Origin: an uncultured Anaerobiospirillum sp.
GTDB taxonomy: Bacteria; Pseudomonadota; Gammaproteobacteria; Enterobacterales; Succinivibrionaceae
Reading direction: 5' to 3'
Length of the DNA: 44,053 nucleotides
Assembly (NCBI GenBank): GCA_944389615.1
Contig: CALXNA010000029.1
Location: 1 to 44,053, forward strand
A program made the translations under genes and the position numbers. Under the pieces are notes generated by a model. It was not told the DNA's origin, ran no database searches, and saw only the letters and a program-made list of their open reading frames with translations. Of this stretch, positions 1 through 8,498 are shown piece by piece (position 1 is the first letter of the stretch; each line of letters opens with the position of its first letter).

Positions 1-1
1 G

Positions 2-120
2 CTGCGTACACTCCTAGTCAATGGGGGCTTTGTGGACAAGCCCGTAGTGATCCGTAACCTGCATCAAAAAGCTGATTATGGAGCATTACTAAAAGCAGTT
101 GCGACGCTGCGAAACCGCTG
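2..120 (+). CDS. 3' end of an unrecognised gene (partial)
   Basis: An open frame enters from the left edge and stops with TGA at 118-120, giving 39 residues that end in LLKAVATLRNR. I do not recognise the family. The composition (hydrophobic and basic, no low complexity) looks like real protein, but the stretch is short and the frame could be open by chance. It ends exactly where the transporter-like sequence of the next gene begins, so it may be the tail of a gene or mobile element whose arrival removed the 5' end of that transporter. The upstream sequence would settle this. Confidence 0.3.
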
Positions 121-153
121 ACGTAAGTCAGTCGGTAGTTCATCCCCATCACC

Positions 154-1419
154 ATGTTCTTGTCCTTTTTCTACACCGACATCTTCGGCCTGACCCCGGC
201 GGTCGTGGCCACCATGTTCTTGGTGGTGCGCATCTTCGATGCCTTCTTCGACCCGATCTACGGTGCGTGGATGGACAGAACCCACAGCAAGTACGGGCGC
301 TACCGCAAATGGATGGCCGTCTTCACCCTGCCGTTTGCCGCCTCATGCCTCATCATGTTCTACACCCCCGACCTGTCTGAGACCGGCAAGATCGTCTATG
401 CCTTTATCACCTACGCCCTGCTCTCGATCCTCTACAGCTGCGTCAACATCCCCTACTGCAGCTTAGGCGGCGTCATCACCGCCGATCCGGTCGATCGCGT
501 CTCCTGCCAGAAGTTCCGCTTTGTCGGCGCAGGTTTGGCCTCGCTCTTTTGCACCTTGACCTTATTGCCGCTGGTCAACTTCTTAGGTGACGGCAACCGC
601 GCCACGGGCTTCTTTTACACCCTGTCACTCTTTGCGGTGCTCGCGGTCTTCTTATTCTTCTTCTGCTTCTTTTACACCCGCGAGCGCATCATGCCGACGG
701 CCGATCAAGCCGCCGAGACGCTGGGCCAATCGTTTAAGAAGATAGTCAAGAACGATCAGTGGTTCGTCAGCACCTCGCTCATGTTCTTAGACTGCATCCC
801 GTCCTTTGTGCGCGGTGCCGCCTCGATCTACTTTGCCAAATACGTTTTGGGCTTTGACGATGTCGCCGCCTCGCTCTTCTTGACCGTGGGCATCATCGCC
901 AATATCGGTGGCGCCTACCTCACCTCCTTCTTCACCAACCGCTGGTGCAAGGTCACGGTCTACAAGGGCGTCAAGCTTGCCTGCATCGTGCTCTCGGCGT
1001 TACTCTTGATCATCCCAAGTTCGCAGGTGGACTTGATCTATATCGTCTTCATCGTGCTCTCGACCATCCACCAGATCGCGGCCCCGATCATCTGGTCGTT
1101 TATCGGTGATGTCGATGACTACGGTGCCTACAAGTTAGGGCAGCGCGCCTCAGGCCTGTGCGCCTCGGGCCACCTCTTCACCTTGAAGGTCGCCTTAGCC
1201 ATCGGCGGTGCCTTGGTCGGCTTTGTCCTCTCGGCCTATGGCTATGAGGCCAACAACACCACCCAGAGCGCCGAGGCCATCTCCGGCATCTACGCCCTGA
1301 TGACTTGGATCCCGATCATCGGCTACTTGGTCACCTTCTTGGTCACGCACTTCTGCTACAAGCTCAACCACGCGACGATGGCGAAGATCTCGCATGCCCT
1401 GTACACCTCACAAGCTTAG
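154..1419 (+). CDS. GPH-family (MFS_2) sugar:cation symporter, 5' end disrupted
   Basis: This is an inner-membrane sugar symporter of the glycoside-pentoside-hexuronide family (XynB/UidB/MelB relatives), probably importing arabinosides or xylosides given the adjacent GH51 enzyme. The family hallmark FYTDIFGLTP is followed by FDPIYGAWMDRTHSKYGRYRKW, the conserved loop 2/3 region, and then by about ten further hydrophobic segments. The first ATG in frame gives a protein that begins inside the first membrane helix, lacking roughly 30 residues, and there is no Shine-Dalgarno site before it. The frame upstream is closed by TAG at 136-138. In another frame, residues ADVSQSVV (117-140) read like the missing start of helix 1, so a one-base deletion near 138-141 would explain the break. 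It could be a real pseudogene, an assembly error, or a 5'-truncated gene. Confidence 0.8.
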   Translation: MFLSFFYTDIFGLTPAVVATMFLVVRIFDAFFDPIYGAWMDRTHSKYGRYRKWMAVFTLPFAASCLIMFYTPDLSETGKIVYAFITYALLSILYSCVNIPYCSLGGVITADPVDRVSCQKFRFVGAGLASLFCTLTLLPLVNFLGDGNRATGFFYTLSLFAVLAVFLFFFCFFYTRERIMPTADQAAETLGQSFKKIVKNDQWFVSTSLMFLDCIPSFVRGAASIYFAKYVLGFDDVAASLFLTVGIIANIGGAYLTSFFTNRWCKVTVYKGVKLACIVLSALLLIIPSSQVDLIYIVFIVLSTIHQIAAPIIWSFIGDVDDYGAYKLGQRASGLCASGHLFTLKVALAIGGALVGFVLSAYGYEANNTTQSAEAISGIYALMTWIPIIGYLVTFLVTHFCYKLNHATMAKISHALYTSQA

Positions 1420-1427
1420 GTAACCCT

Positions 1428-2954
1428 ATGACAATCAAATACTTATTGCAAGCTGGCAACTACATCAGTGACGTCGAAGACACCCTCTATGGCTCCTTTG
1501 TCGAACACTTAGGGCGCGCCGTGTACACCGGCATCTATGAGCCGGGCCACCCGTGCGCCGATGAGCATGGCTTTCGCCAAGATGTGGCGGCGCTCATCAA
1601 GGAGCTGCAGGTGTCCACTGTGCGCTACCCTGGCGGCAACTTCGTCTCCGGCTACAACTGGCAAGACGGCATCGGCCCTAAAGAGCAACGCCCGGTACGC
1701 TTAGACTACGCTTGGCTCTCCAAGGAAACCAATGAGTTTGGCATCGGCGAATTCTACACTTGGGCTCAAAAGTTTGGAGTCGAGCCGATGGTCGCGGTCA
1801 ATCTGGGCACCGGCACGCCGCAGGAGGCGGGCTACTTCGTCGAGTACGCCAACATCAAGGGCGGTACCTACTACTCCGATCTGCGCAAGCAGCACGGCTT
1901 TGACCAGCCTTTTGGCTTTAAGTACTGGTGCGTAGGCAATGAGATGGACGGCCCGTGGCAGACCTGCCACTTAGAGGCGGACGAATACGGGCGCAAAGCG
2001 CGCGAGACCGCCAAGATCATGAAGTGGGTCGACCCGAGCATTAAACTGGTCGCCTGCGGCAGCGCCACCACCAATCTGCCGAGCTACCCGGAGTGGGATC
2101 GCGTGGTGCTTGAGAACTGCTATGAGCAGGTCGACTACCTCTCGTGCCACCACTACTTTGAAAACAACACGGGCAAGCTCGAGGACTTCCTTGGATCCTT
2201 TGTGCGCATGGACAATTTCATCCATACCATCAAGGCGACCGCCGACTTCGTCAAGGCCAAGCTGCGCTCGCACAAGGACATGATGATCTCCTTTGACGAG
2301 TACAACATCTGGTCGATCGAAGGCGAGCCATGGATGGACTTCTTTGAGCGCGATCCTAACAACCGCTTCACCAAGGCCCCGCCGCTCTTAGAGCAGCACT
2401 ACACCTTCCTTGACGCCTTAGTCTTAGGCGGCCTGATGTGCAGCTTGGTCAACAACTGCGACCGCGTCAAGATGGCCAGCCTCGCGCAGCTCGTCAACGT
2501 CATCGCCCCGATCTACACCCAGCCGGGCGGCGCGGTGATCAAGCAGACCATCTTCTACCCATTCAAGTGGGTCTCGACCTACGGCCGCGGCAAGGCCTTA
2601 CGCTACTTTGCCAACGTCCCATGCATCGAGACCATCCATGGCCAGACCAAGACCTTGCAGTCAGCCGCGGTTTACAACGAGGAGCGCAAGGAGATCGCCT
2701 TCTTCGTCTTAAACCTCAAAGAGCACGAGGCCCAAGAGCTCACCTTAGCCTTAGATGGCTTCGGTCAAGTCAAGCTCAAGGCCCACCACGAGCTCGCAGG
2801 CTGTCCATTGAGCGCGCAAAACACCTTTGAGCACCCAAATGCGGTGGTACCGCATGAAGTCCCAGTCAGCGCCGCCGAGCAAGAGAGCCTGACGGTCAGC
2901 GTCAAGCCATTGAGCTTCAACCTCTACCTCTTAGAGGTCGACGGCGCGCAGTAA
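1428..2954 (+). CDS. abfA: alpha-L-arabinofuranosidase, GH51
   Basis: An intracellular retaining exo-glycosidase that releases terminal arabinofuranose from arabino-oligosaccharides. The 508-residue product matches the usual bacterial GH51 length of about 500. The signature VRYPGGNFVSGYNW is followed by the acid/base glutamate in GNEMDG (E172) and the nucleophile in FDEYNIW (E291). A (beta/alpha)8 barrel is followed by a C-terminal beta-sandwich. There is no signal peptide, so the substrate must be imported, consistent with the GPH transporter 8 nt upstream. The start at 1428 is chosen because the family begins just before the YGSFVEHLGR motif; an AGG lies 7 nt upstream. A strong terminator follows. 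Confidence 0.93.
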   Translation: MTIKYLLQAGNYISDVEDTLYGSFVEHLGRAVYTGIYEPGHPCADEHGFRQDVAALIKELQVSTVRYPGGNFVSGYNWQDGIGPKEQRPVRLDYAWLSKETNEFGIGEFYTWAQKFGVEPMVAVNLGTGTPQEAGYFVEYANIKGGTYYSDLRKQHGFDQPFGFKYWCVGNEMDGPWQTCHLEADEYGRKARETAKIMKWVDPSIKLVACGSATTNLPSYPEWDRVVLENCYEQVDYLSCHHYFENNTGKLEDFLGSFVRMDNFIHTIKATADFVKAKLRSHKDMMISFDEYNIWSIEGEPWMDFFERDPNNRFTKAPPLLEQHYTFLDALVLGGLMCSLVNNCDRVKMASLAQLVNVIAPIYTQPGGAVIKQTIFYPFKWVSTYGRGKALRYFANVPCIETIHGQTKTLQSAAVYNEERKEIAFFVLNLKEHEAQELTLALDGFGQVKLKAHHELAGCPLSAQNTFEHPNAVVPHEVPVSAAEQESLTVSVKPLSFNLYLLEVDGAQ

Positions 2955-3002
2955 CCGGCCCACCTCCGGTTGCACCCGCCTCAAACTTTCAGTCCATAAC
3001 TC

Positions 3003-3028
3003 AAAGCCCGCCTGCGCGGGCTTTTTTT
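3003..3028 (+). terminator. Rho-independent terminator after abfA
   Basis: A perfect 9-bp stem (AAAGCCCGC / GCGGGCTTT) with a 4-nt loop is followed by an uninterrupted run of T from 3022 to 3028. It lies 48 nt after the arabinofuranosidase stop and points in the same direction. It also separates this operon from the convergent FtsZ-like gene. Confidence 0.9.
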
Positions 3029-3072
3029 GCGCCCGCGCTGCGGTCACCCCCGCGCCTCGCGCCCAAGGCGCT

Positions 3073-4053
3073 CTACCTTCTGGTGGGAGAGGCACCATAC
3101 TGGGACGGTTCCTCAGAGTCAGCCCGCCCGGTGATGAACAAGGACACAATGATCAGATCTTCATCATTGATGTTGTCATCAATCAATGTGCAGCACTGGA
3201 CATCGGTATCTGGTTCCACGAAGCTCTGCACTTGGTTGTTGAACCGCTCCCATGGTTTGATCCTACAGCCACAACTGACGCGCGCAATCGCCAGCAGACT
3301 ATGAGCCCTCTTGAGGTCGGATGGTGCCACCCCCATCACCTGCAGCGCCGCCCGCAGAGCATCTTCGACGCAATGCTTGCCTTGTCCCTTGCCCTGGCCA
3401 AAACGACCATAACCATGTGCCTCAGCCCGCTCCTCATGAGGCCGCTCAGCCTGAGGCCGATCAGCCTGAGGCTGATCACTCTGCTCCACCGTCTCTGCTT
3501 GACCCAACTCGTGCGAGCGCTCTCGCCTCAACACCCGTCTAATGTCAAGAAAATCAGTTTCGATGAAGCCCTTTGCATGAAAACTGCCGACCAAGGAGCT
3601 CACGGCATCAAGCACCGCATAGCTGACAGAAGCATCTGCTTCCTGCTCGAGCACGAAAAGAGAATCTACCGTCTCCTTGAGCGGCTCGAGCTGAACGAGG
3701 CCATCAGCAGGTGACTTGATCACGAAGGCCAGAGTGAGCATGTCCTTGGCGCGAGCCTTTTGGGCAATTAAGGTGGAGACCTGCGCCCTTGGATCATCAG
3801 CGAGCGCAGTAATGATGATGCAAAGACGGGCATTATATTGCAAGATATACTCAAACTGTGCCAAATCACGGGGCTTGGTATCGAACAAGTACACTTGCTG
3901 CCATCTCTCCCATGGGAGTCCTACCCATACGAGATCAACAAACCGCAGGTTGGACATAAGCTTGAGGCAGGAACATGCTTGAGCACCCACGCCCACGACT
4001 TGTGTATCGAAAACCTTATGCCATTGCGGAGCAAAAGGAATGTAGCCGTCCAT
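3073..4053 (-). CDS. FtsZ-like protein with degenerate GTP-binding site
   Basis: The 326 residues can be aligned by eye to FtsZ almost throughout. QVVGVGAQACSCLKLM (18-33) sits at the first nucleotide loop (IGVGGGGGNAV in FtsZ). ARLCIIITALADDPRAQVSTLIAQKA (75-100) sits at the tubulin signature region, but GGGTGTG is replaced by ALADDPRAQ. VDSLFVLEQ (129-137) and FIETDFLDIRRVL (163-175) match the end of the GTPase domain, and the T7 synergy loop keeps both aspartates (D167, D170). Residues 214-310 match the FtsZ C-terminal domain (GYGRFGQGKGQG, NDEDLIIVSLFITG). Residues 178-212 are a charged QPQADRPQAERPHEE insertion. The FtsA/ZipA-binding C-terminal peptide is absent. The start is fixed by AAGGAGA at 4058-4064. 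Family membership is clear; loss of GTP binding is inferred; function is unknown. Confidence 0.85.
   Translation of the reverse strand: MDGYIPFAPQWHKVFDTQVVGVGAQACSCLKLMSNLRFVDLVWVGLPWERWQQVYLFDTKPRDLAQFEYILQYNARLCIIITALADDPRAQVSTLIAQKARAKDMLTLAFVIKSPADGLVQLEPLKETVDSLFVLEQEADASVSYAVLDAVSSLVGSFHAKGFIETDFLDIRRVLRRERSHELGQAETVEQSDQPQADRPQAERPHEERAEAHGYGRFGQGKGQGKHCVEDALRAALQVMGVAPSDLKRAHSLLAIARVSCGCRIKPWERFNNQVQSFVEPDTDVQCCTLIDDNINDEDLIIVSLFITGRADSEEPSQYGASPTRR
3440..3478. repeat. Short internal repeat in the FtsZ-like gene
   Basis: Near-identical units reading CAGCCTGAGGCYGATCA on the + strand are repeated back to back inside the coding sequence. They encode the QADRP/QAERP-type repeats of the hydrophilic insertion between the two FtsZ-like domains. 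The unit is in frame, so copy-number change would lengthen the linker without breaking the gene. Confidence 0.6.
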
Positions 4054-4290
4054 GAGGTCTCCTTAAGGATGTGCCGAGTATACTTCCTATCAATGCTGAC
4101 AAGAGACGGCGACCAGCGCAGCCCGTCGCTGCGGGGGTCACGGTCTTTGAGCAATGACATACCAAGAGCTCAGCGCTCAGTTGTTATTTTACACTAAACA
4201 ACATCACATAAGTAAAACTTTTCCGCGAAGGGCGACATCTCACGGCTCCTGAGCCGAATCCTATCCTCCGCGCCCCAGCTGAGCTGCGGC
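4054..4290 (-). promoter_or_regulatory. AT-rich upstream region of the FtsZ-like gene
   Basis: This gap carries a markedly AT-rich patch (about 4170-4220) in an otherwise GC-rich window. On the minus strand TATACT (4077-4082) is a good -10 for the FtsZ-like gene, although no well-spaced -35 is obvious. Short open frames here show no coding features. I see no terminator for the SDR gene that ends at 4291. Confidence 0.4.
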
Positions 4291-5088
4291 CTAAAAGCGG
4301 CGCAGGTGCTGAAATAGGCGCTCGGGGATGAGGCGCGTCAGCGCCATGATGTAGCGCCATGCCCACATGGTGTAGAGCACCGGCTGGCGGCGGCGCGCGG
4401 CGGCCACAATGTCGCGCGCAATGGTCTCAGGACGCGCAGTGATATAGGGCGGAAGCTTGCGCCCGGCGACCATGCGAGTGCGCACATAGCCCGGCTTGAT
4501 GGTCATGACATATACCCCATAGGGCAAGAGCCGGATGCGCAGGCCCGACAAATAGGCCGTGAGAGCCGCTTTGGCCGCACCGTAGTAGTAGTTGGAGCGC
4601 CGCCCGCGCTCTCCGGCCACTGAGCTGACCACCAGCAGCTGCCCGTGCCCAGCGGCGGCCATGCGCGCCGCAACGCAATCGAGCACCGGTAAAAGCCCGG
4701 TGTAGTTGTCGTGGGTGATGCGCTGCGCCTCATTGGGATCATGCTCAGCCTGAGCTTGCGGGCCTAAGTAGCCCACCGCGCACAGGCAGACATCGATTGC
4801 CCCGTCCGGCAAGGCCGCAACTTGAGCCTCTGGGCTCATTTGCGTGTCATAGTGGCTCCATGTGGCGTCAAACTCAGGGGCCAGCTGCGCCAAGGCCGCA
4901 TCATTGCGACCCATGAGGTGAATGCGCCACGCCGTCTCCGAGAAGCTTGCCCGCCACTTACGGATGGTGGCCAGCGCGATCTCCGAGGTCGCGCCGATCA
5001 CCACAAAGGTGGCGGTGGGCTTTACCGCAGGTTGGGCTGCAGGCGCTACCGCAGACGCTGTTGCCGCCTGCGGCTTAGAGCGCATCAT
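4291..5088 (-). CDS. SDR-family oxidoreductase, DprE2-like
   Basis: A short-chain dehydrogenase of 265 residues. After an Ala/Pro-rich N-terminal stretch, residues 28-39 (FVVIGATSEIAL) form the atypical dinucleotide-binding loop seen in DprE2-type 2-keto-pentose reductases. The catalytic set is S155/S156, Y169 and K173 (YYGAAK), preceded by VAGERGRRSN, a stretch characteristic of that subgroup. GYVRTRM follows. The C-terminus is basic and hydrophobic and may contact the membrane. The natural substrate cannot be told from sequence; decaprenyl-phosphate sugar is only the best-known case. The start overlaps the 3' end of the PHP-domain gene by 14 nt, so the two are translationally coupled. Confidence 0.82.
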   Translation of the reverse strand: MMRSKPQAATASAVAPAAQPAVKPTATFVVIGATSEIALATIRKWRASFSETAWRIHLMGRNDAALAQLAPEFDATWSHYDTQMSPEAQVAALPDGAIDVCLCAVGYLGPQAQAEHDPNEAQRITHDNYTGLLPVLDCVAARMAAAGHGQLLVVSSVAGERGRRSNYYYGAAKAALTAYLSGLRIRLLPYGVYVMTIKPGYVRTRMVAGRKLPPYITARPETIARDIVAAARRRQPVLYTMWAWRYIMALTRLIPERLFQHLRRF

Positions 5089-6127
5089 TGCCCTTGGCGT
5101 AGGTCAAGATGACGCGCCGCTGCTGCAGCTCCGGTGCAAGGCCAAACTGTTGGGCCTCAGGGCAGCGCCAGACTGGGGCAAGGGCGTCAGGCAGCGCGAG
5201 GTTTTGGCCCAAATCGCGGTAGATGTTGTCGGTGTGGAAGTCTGAGCCGAGGCTTGCGAGGAAATCAAACTCCACGCACAGCTGCACTAAGTACTCAAAG
5301 TCCAGCTGCTTTTGCTGGGAGGAGGCGACCTCGAAGCCACGCCCGCCACATTCTTTGAACTCCTTGCACAGGCGGCGCAGGCGGCCATTTGAGATCTTGT
5401 AGCGTCGTGGGTGCGCCAGTACCGCCACGCCCCCTGCGGCCGTGATCGCAGCGACCGCCTCAGGGATAGCGATCCACTCGGTCTTGACGTAGGCCGGCTG
5501 CCCGCGCTTTAAGTACTGATTGAAGGCCGCATCCGAGCTCTCGGCCTTGCCCTCTTCAAAGATGAAGCGCGCGTAGTTGCCGCGGGTGATGGCCGCGCCC
5601 TCTTGGGCCTTCTCTTTGCAGCGCTCATAGGAGTTGCTAAAGCCGAGGCGATCGAGCTTCTCGCCAATGGCGCGCGCCCGCTCTTCACGCAAGACCTTTT
5701 GCTGGGTCAGCAGCGTTTGCAGCTTGTCATTGGTGATATCGATAAAGAGGCCGACCACATGAATTTGCTCATCGCGCCACGTGGTGGAGATCTCAATGCC
5801 CGGCACTATGGTCAACAATCGCTCGGCGGCACTGCGCTCGAGCGTACCATGCTCAACACCTTGCACCTGCGCCGAGGGCTTGATATAGCTCTCAACCGGC
5901 GCCTCGGGCGCGCCGCTGAGCAGCAGGGCATTGAGGCGCTGCGCTTCCGCTTGCGCGGCCGCGACGCCGCCCACCACATCGTGATCGGTGATGGCTAAGA
6001 CGTTCAGCCCGCGGCTATAGGCACGCGCCACCACCTGCTCAGGACTATAGGCCCCATCCGAGGCCGTGGTATGGCAGTGCAAATCAATGTTAGAAATCGT
6101 GGTCACGTGCAATAACCCCCAGAACAT
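5075..6127 (-). CDS. rnm: PHP-domain phosphoesterase / 5'-3' exoribonuclease (RNase AM, YciV/TrpH type)
   Basis: A metal-dependent PHP phosphoesterase. The metal-binding motifs are in the expected order: DLHCHTTASDG near the N-terminus, ITDHD, PGIEIST, then AHPRRY and GSDFH near the C-terminus. In E. coli the orthologue (YciV, Rnm) is a 5'-3' exonuclease that trims 5' ends of rRNA; the assignment here rests on family resemblance. The 350-residue length is longer than E. coli Rnm (about 290), partly from an insertion after the second motif. The exact start is uncertain: ATG at 6127 or a GTG eight codons downstream, which has a better-placed GGGGG. It is followed by, and overlaps, the SDR gene. 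Confidence 0.82.
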   Translation of the reverse strand: MFWGLLHVTTISNIDLHCHTTASDGAYSPEQVVARAYSRGLNVLAITDHDVVGGVAAAQAEAQRLNALLLSGAPEAPVESYIKPSAQVQGVEHGTLERSAAERLLTIVPGIEISTTWRDEQIHVVGLFIDITNDKLQTLLTQQKVLREERARAIGEKLDRLGFSNSYERCKEKAQEGAAITRGNYARFIFEEGKAESSDAAFNQYLKRGQPAYVKTEWIAIPEAVAAITAAGGVAVLAHPRRYKISNGRLRRLCKEFKECGGRGFEVASSQQKQLDFEYLVQLCVEFDFLASLGSDFHTDNIYRDLGQNLALPDALAPVWRCPEAQQFGLAPELQQRRVILTYAKGNDAL

Positions 6128-6500
6128 GCCCGTAAGCAGGCGTGATTACTTGAGCCCCCACGGGCTCAAGCGTGAAAGGATAGGGCCTGACGCCGCCCCA
6201 CAAGCGCAGCCCCGCCCTCAAGCGCGACCTCGGGTGCGCTGCCTCAAGCGCAAGCCCGAGCGCCCGCGCCGCAGGCACGGGAGCTGAGGCCTGAACGTAC
6301 GCCGTCACCTTAGGAGCGCACAATGCGCTGCCCCCATGCGCCGCATCCTAGCCCGCAGCTGCGCCGAGAACTCAAGCTGCTGCCCCACAAGATGGGAACC
6401 CCAGTTAAGACTTGCAGCGAAGTCAGCACAGGCAAGGCCGACCTACGACTTGAGCGCCTTAGACTTCCTGAGCAGGCCGCCGCACGGCGCTCTACTGCCG
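6128..6500. other. Non-coding gap between uup and the PHP gene, with hairpin
   Basis: No gene is supported here. A perfect 9-bp inverted repeat (CTTGAGCCC / GGGCTCAAG, 6149-6157 and 6162-6170, 4-nt loop) sits just upstream of the PHP gene. It lacks a T run, so it could be a leader hairpin or the base of a terminator for transcripts from uup. The rest is GC-rich sequence with degenerate GCGC-type repeats. Confidence 0.5.
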
Positions 6501-8438
6501 CTACTCGCTGCGCGCCATCAAATCTTCCCAGCGCGCATAGAGCGCATCGAGCTCGGCTTGCACCGCATCGCGTTGCGCCGTCACTTCTTTTATCGCGTCG
6601 GGGCCCTTGGTGTAAAGGGCTGGGTCGGCTACCTGCGTATCTAACTCACTTAGCTGCGCTTCCTTGGCCTCGACCTTGGCGGGCATCTCCTCTAGTTCAT
6701 GGACTTCGGTAAAGGAGAGCTTGGACTTCTTGTTCGCCTCTTGGGCCTTCTTGGCCTCTTGACGGGCTAAGTTCTTGGCCTCCGCCTCTTTCAGGCGCTC
6801 CGCTTCGTCGGCTAAGGAGGTGAGCTTGCCGCTAACCGCGTCCACCGCGGACTTGCCGATGCGCCGGTAATAGGCCTCGACATCGCTCCAGCCGCCGACG
6901 ATGGTCTCGATTTCACCGTTGCCAGTGAAGACCCACGTCTCGGTGGCGAAGTTGTCGATAAAGCGGCGATCGTGGCTGATAACGATGACCGTGCCCGGGA
7001 AGTTCTGCAGCATCTCCTCGAGCAGATCTAAGGTCTCAAGGTCGAGGTCATTGGTCGGCTCGTCCATAATGAGGACATTGCACGGACGCGCGAAGATGCG
7101 CGCGAGCATCAAGCGATTCTTTTCACCTCCGGAGAGCACCTTGGCCGGGCTGCGGGTACGGCGCGCGGTAAAGAGGAAGTTTTTGAGGTAGGACAGGACG
7201 TGGACACTCTTGTTGTTGATCACCACGTCGCTCTTGCCTTCGGCCACGTTGTCGGCGACGCTCTTTTCCAGCTGCAGCTGCTCATGGTACTGGTCAAAGT
7301 ACTGAGTCTGAACGTTGGTGCCGATACGCACATAGCCATGGGTCGGCTTGACCAAGCCCTGCAAGATCTTGATCAAGGTCGTCTTACCGGCGCCATTAGG
7401 GCCGACAATGCCGATGCGATCGGAGCGCATCACCACCGGTGAGAAGTCCTTGATGATCACATGCTCCGCGCCGCGATCGTTGTAGGTGACGTTGATGTGA
7501 TCGGCCTCAAAGACAATATTGCCCGAGCGATCGGCCTCGGTGATCTTGATGATAGCGCGGCCTTGGCGGTCACGGCGCTCGGCACGCTCCTTACGCATTG
7601 CCGCCAGATTGCGCACACGCCCTTCATTGCGCGCAAGGCGCGCCTTAACGCCACGACGAATCCACGCCTCTTCTTCGGCCAGCACCCGGTCGAAGTTGGC
7701 GCGCTCTAACTCCTCTAAGCGCAGGCGCTCATCACGCAGACGCAGATAGGCATCAAAGGAACCCGGATAGGAGTAGAGCTTGCCGCGGTCGAGCTCGACG
7801 ATGCGGCTGGCCAGATGGTCGGTAAAGGTACGATCGTGCGAGACAAAGATGACCGTGCCCGAAAAGGATTGGAGGTACTCCTCAAGCCACGCAATGGTCG
7901 CAATATCCAAGTGGTTGGTCGGCTCATCTAACAGCAGCACCTGCGGCTCATTGGCCAAGGCCGCCGCCAAGGCCACCTTACGGCGCCAGCCGCCGGATAA
8001 GGTCGAGAGCGGACACTCCGGATCGAGCTCCATCTTGTTCAAGATCTTGTAGATGAGCGCATCCTTAACCCAGCCGTCGTGATGCTCGATCAAGGCGGCC
8101 AGCTCCTCTTGCTCGGAGACTACCTCGGTTTCACGAAAGCGTGCCAAGGCCTCACCCACGACATCGATGCCGCGCGCTACCATGCCGTAGACCGTGCCGG
8201 TGGCATCCAGCGGCGGATCTTGCTGCAAACGATTAATGCGCAGGCCATCTTTGAAGATGATGCGTCCACTATCGAGCTCGGTGTCACCGGACAAGACCTT
8301 GAGCAAGCTCGACTTGCCGGTGCCATTGCGGCCGACCAAGCAGACGCGCTCACCCTCCTCTAAGGCAAAGTCCGCCTCCTTGAGCAGAGCGTCATCACCA
8401 TAGGCCAAAGACCCGCCCATCATCGTTATCAGAGCCAT
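6501..8438 (-). CDS. uup: ABC-F ATPase Uup
   Basis: A cytosolic ABC-F protein with two ATPase cassettes and no membrane domain. Uup acts on ribosomes or branched DNA in E. coli. Cassette 1 has Walker A GRNGTGKSS, signature LSGGWRRK and Walker B LLLDEPTNHLD. Cassette 2 has GPNGAGKTT, LSGGEKNR and LIMDEPTNDLD. The two are joined by the basic P-site linker rich in Arg/Glu. The C-terminal 110 residues form a lysine/glutamate-rich coiled coil, the Uup-type DNA-binding domain. Length (645) matches E. coli Uup (635). The start has GAGG at a good distance. It lies 60 nt downstream of rlmKL on the same strand, the arrangement also found in E. coli. Confidence 0.95.
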   Translation of the reverse strand: MALITMMGGSLAYGDDALLKEADFALEEGERVCLVGRNGTGKSSLLKVLSGDTELDSGRIIFKDGLRINRLQQDPPLDATGTVYGMVARGIDVVGEALARFRETEVVSEQEELAALIEHHDGWVKDALIYKILNKMELDPECPLSTLSGGWRRKVALAAALANEPQVLLLDEPTNHLDIATIAWLEEYLQSFSGTVIFVSHDRTFTDHLASRIVELDRGKLYSYPGSFDAYLRLRDERLRLEELERANFDRVLAEEEAWIRRGVKARLARNEGRVRNLAAMRKERAERRDRQGRAIIKITEADRSGNIVFEADHINVTYNDRGAEHVIIKDFSPVVMRSDRIGIVGPNGAGKTTLIKILQGLVKPTHGYVRIGTNVQTQYFDQYHEQLQLEKSVADNVAEGKSDVVINNKSVHVLSYLKNFLFTARRTRSPAKVLSGGEKNRLMLARIFARPCNVLIMDEPTNDLDLETLDLLEEMLQNFPGTVIVISHDRRFIDNFATETWVFTGNGEIETIVGGWSDVEAYYRRIGKSAVDAVSGKLTSLADEAERLKEAEAKNLARQEAKKAQEANKKSKLSFTEVHELEEMPAKVEAKEAQLSELDTQVADPALYTKGPDAIKEVTAQRDAVQAELDALYARWEDLMARSE

Positions 8439-8498
8439 ACCACCTCACCCAAAGCCCAAACTACCCTACAACCATCGTACGCCACGCCCAATGTACGT

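Noticed and set aside
1305..1427. Upstream extension of the GH51 frame to 1305
   Set aside because: The extra residues overlap the transporter gene and are not family-like; ATG 1428 fits the known N-terminus.
3232..4197. Open frames on the + strand opposite the FtsZ-like gene (160 and 119 codons)
   Set aside because: They lack ribosome-binding sites and recognisable motifs, whereas the minus frame has an ideal AAGGAGA and whole-length FtsZ similarity.
5075..8438. Active-site loss in the SDR, PHP and Uup proteins
   Set aside because: These were checked for the same pattern as the pseudoenzymes; their catalytic or ATP-binding motifs are intact.
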